Assembly (NCBI RefSeq): GCF_008727875.1
Contig: NZ_VTWS01000006.1
Coordinates: 62,001 to 126,000, forward strand
From: Larkinella humicola
Lineage (GTDB): Bacteria; Bacteroidota; Bacteroidia; Cytophagales; Spirosomataceae
DNA length: 64,000 nt
Direction: 5' to 3'
A program made the position numbers and the translations under genes. Within the stretch, counting starts at the first letter, position 1, and every line of letters begins with the position of its first letter. The notes below the pieces were generated by a model. That model made no database searches, was not told the DNA's origin, and saw only the letters and a list, made by a program, of their open reading frames with translations. Shown here piece after piece: positions 62,829-64,000 of the stretch.

Positions 62829-64000
62829 TCGAATGTCGGCTTGCTGATACGCCAGTCCGGGGCGGGGATCTTGCCCCAGACATTCGGGTTATCGGCCAGA
62901 TTGAAGTAACACACGCCAACCACCTCCGGGTGTGCGTTCAGCACGGTGGCGGCCTCTTCCAGCCATTTTTTCTGGAAATCTTCCGGGCCTTTCACCCCAA
63001 ATTCCGTTACAAAAATCGGTTTGTTCACCAATCGCATCCGGTACTGTTTGCGGTCGTAAATGGTCTGGAATGACTCCTGGAGAGCGGGATCGGTTATATT
63101 TTTGTCGGGAAGTCCATAAATCGCCACGCTGATGTAGTCGACGACATCGTCGCCGGGCCACCATTCCAGGGAGCCCCGATCCCCGGCGGGTCCCCACACC
63201 CGCCGGATATTTTTTGCGGTCTTTCCATCAAAATTCATGAAATACCGAAACGCTTTGCTGTATAAAACCGGATCCTGACTTTGCCACGCATACCGCCGGA
63301 TGGGAATCTCCATTTCGTGCGCAAATCGCAAATAAACGGTCTGCGTAGTCGCCGAAATTAGTTGATAAACCGTCCGGAATTCATCGTCATAAACGCCGGA
63401 AACCGTATTTAACAACACATTGGTGTCTTTTCGAATTTTCCGGTCTTTCCACGGCTCCATGCTAATAATTGCATCATGATTTCGCGCCACAACGGCTTTA
63501 AATTCTTTGGCAAAACTTCCGTCCTGAATCGTTCCCAAATCAATAAACAGATGCTCTGCCTGCACGGATTTTGATTTAATCAGGAACTGTTTCGGATCAT
63601 AAACACCAATTTCCGGTTTCGACATTCCCTGCGCAGCCACACTCAGTGCAGACGGTTTTTTGGCCAGATTGGTATTCATCCCATGCTCTTCTTTTTTGAT
63701 TTCCGCGATCGCTTCCCGGATCGAGTCCGAGAGCGACGGATCATCCTTTTCCTTCCGGGAAGCCAGAATAAGAAGAGGTTTATCCATAAACCGCATCCGG
63801 TGTATTTTCCGCTTTATGGCCGTAATGGGATTCGCGATTCGGGGATAGGATGTGGCCAGTTGTTCGGATTTTCCATCGAGGGTAATGCTGATCAAATCCA
63901 CCGCTTCTTCTCCCGGCCAGTACTCGTCGGCTCCGGGATAACCGGCTGGCCCCCAGACCAGCTTAATCTCCGGCGCTACGGTTTTGCAGCGTTTTGCGAA
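62795..64000 (-). CDS. Tandem GH26-like protein, 5' end beyond the window
   Basis: Partial gene; the frame is open to the window edge, so the visible 401 codons lack the start. Two GH26-like units are seen. The downstream unit is complete with catalytic E196 (VYLRFAHEMEIP) and E300 (PIFVTEFGVKG), counted from the GTG at 63901, and the block RRVWGPAGDRGSLEWWPGDD. The upstream unit repeats this block as KLVWGPAGYPGADEYWPGEE near 63940, but where the nucleophile Glu should be it reads KPLLILASRKEK, so its active site is degenerate. The 3' end overlaps the end of the convergent glycosyltransferase fusion by 34 bases. Probably a cell-surface mannanase-like or binding protein of the same locus. Confidence 0.75.
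   Translation of the reverse strand, partial: FAKRCKTVAPEIKLVWGPAGYPGADEYWPGEEAVDLISITLDGKSEQLATSYPRIANPITAIKRKIHRMRFMDKPLLILASRKEKDDPSLSDSIREAIAEIKKEEHGMNTNLAKKPSALSVAAQGMSKPEIGVYDPKQFLIKSKSVQAEHLFIDLGTIQDGSFAKEFKAVVARNHDAIISMEPWKDRKIRKDTNVLLNTVSGVYDDEFRTVYQLISATTQTVYLRFAHEMEIPIRRYAWQSQDPVLYSKAFRYFMNFDGKTAKNIRRVWGPAGDRGSLEWWPGDDVVDYISVAIYGLPDKNITDPALQESFQTIYDRKQYRMRLVNKPIFVTEFGVKGPEDFQKKWLEEAATVLNAHPEVVGVCYFNLADNPNVWGKIPAPDWRISKPTFDHFVRTLADRR

Noticed and set aside
1-64000. tRNA, rRNA, riboswitch, insertion sequence or prophage
   Set aside because: I looked through all intergenic stretches and found no cloverleaf-like sequence, rRNA segment, known riboswitch core, transposase or phage structural gene. 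A tRNAscan or Infernal run would settle the RNA part.

Overview
The window looks like chromosomal DNA of a Bacteroidota bacterium, most likely a gliding Cytophagales species close to Spirosoma/Larkinella. The evidence is the type IX secretion (T9SS) protein SprA directly downstream of ruvA, a PorX-type response regulator, a T9SS C-terminal sorting domain on a secreted protein, a SusC/FecA-style receptor with a carboxypeptidase-like N-terminal domain, several TAnnTTTG promoter elements, and few Shine-Dalgarno sequences. No rRNA or tRNA gene, insertion sequence, phage gene or CRISPR array was found, so the genus is an inference.

Layout. 1-6 kb: secreted hydrolases (B1-type metallo-beta-lactamase fold, M28 peptidase, serine hydrolase with a membrane tail), an aldo/keto reductase and an AraC regulator. 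6.4-9.1 kb: a CotH-kinase-like protein with a T9SS tail. 9.2-17 kb: a DeoR regulator divergent from a tight operon of polyol-type permease, 2-hydroxyacid dehydrogenase, two FGGY sugar kinases and a histidine phosphatase, followed by a glycerophosphodiesterase. This looks like a sugar or polyol catabolic route that I cannot name. 17-26 kb: housekeeping and envelope genes (TPR lipoprotein, transaldolase-type aldolase, FtsE, PorX, KdsB, LysM/RlpA-like protein). 26-39 kb: an orphan protein, PagL-like deacylase, aldose epimerase, ALDH7-type dehydrogenase, surface lipoprotein, and a PepSY/TonB-receptor iron-uptake pair. 39-46 kb: YicC, PdxA, a second hydroxyacid dehydrogenase, a class A beta-lactamase-like protein without the usual catalytic Glu, a SMUG-like glycosylase, a GYF/CD225 protein with a DUF2752 partner, and an Omp85-like barrel. 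46-56 kb: SprA, RuvA and a MltD-like lytic transglycosylase. 57.6-64 kb: an exopolysaccharide-type locus.

The polysaccharide locus is the most unusual coding region. A lipoprotein glycosidase overlaps by ATGA a 1280-residue protein that fuses a processive family-2 glycosyltransferase to two hydrolase-like TIM-barrel domains. Convergent to it is a protein with tandem GH26-like domains that runs off the window edge. In both multidomain proteins one hydrolase domain keeps its catalytic glutamates and the other has lost one.

A second theme is non-coding. Six intergenic palindromes start at or within about a dozen bases of a stop codon. In five of them the arms are built from 7-base repeats, and most carry a GGCTGACGC-like cap. 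They look like a family of heptad-repeat terminator hairpins. A separate nested palindrome of about 170 bp lies between kdsB and porX.
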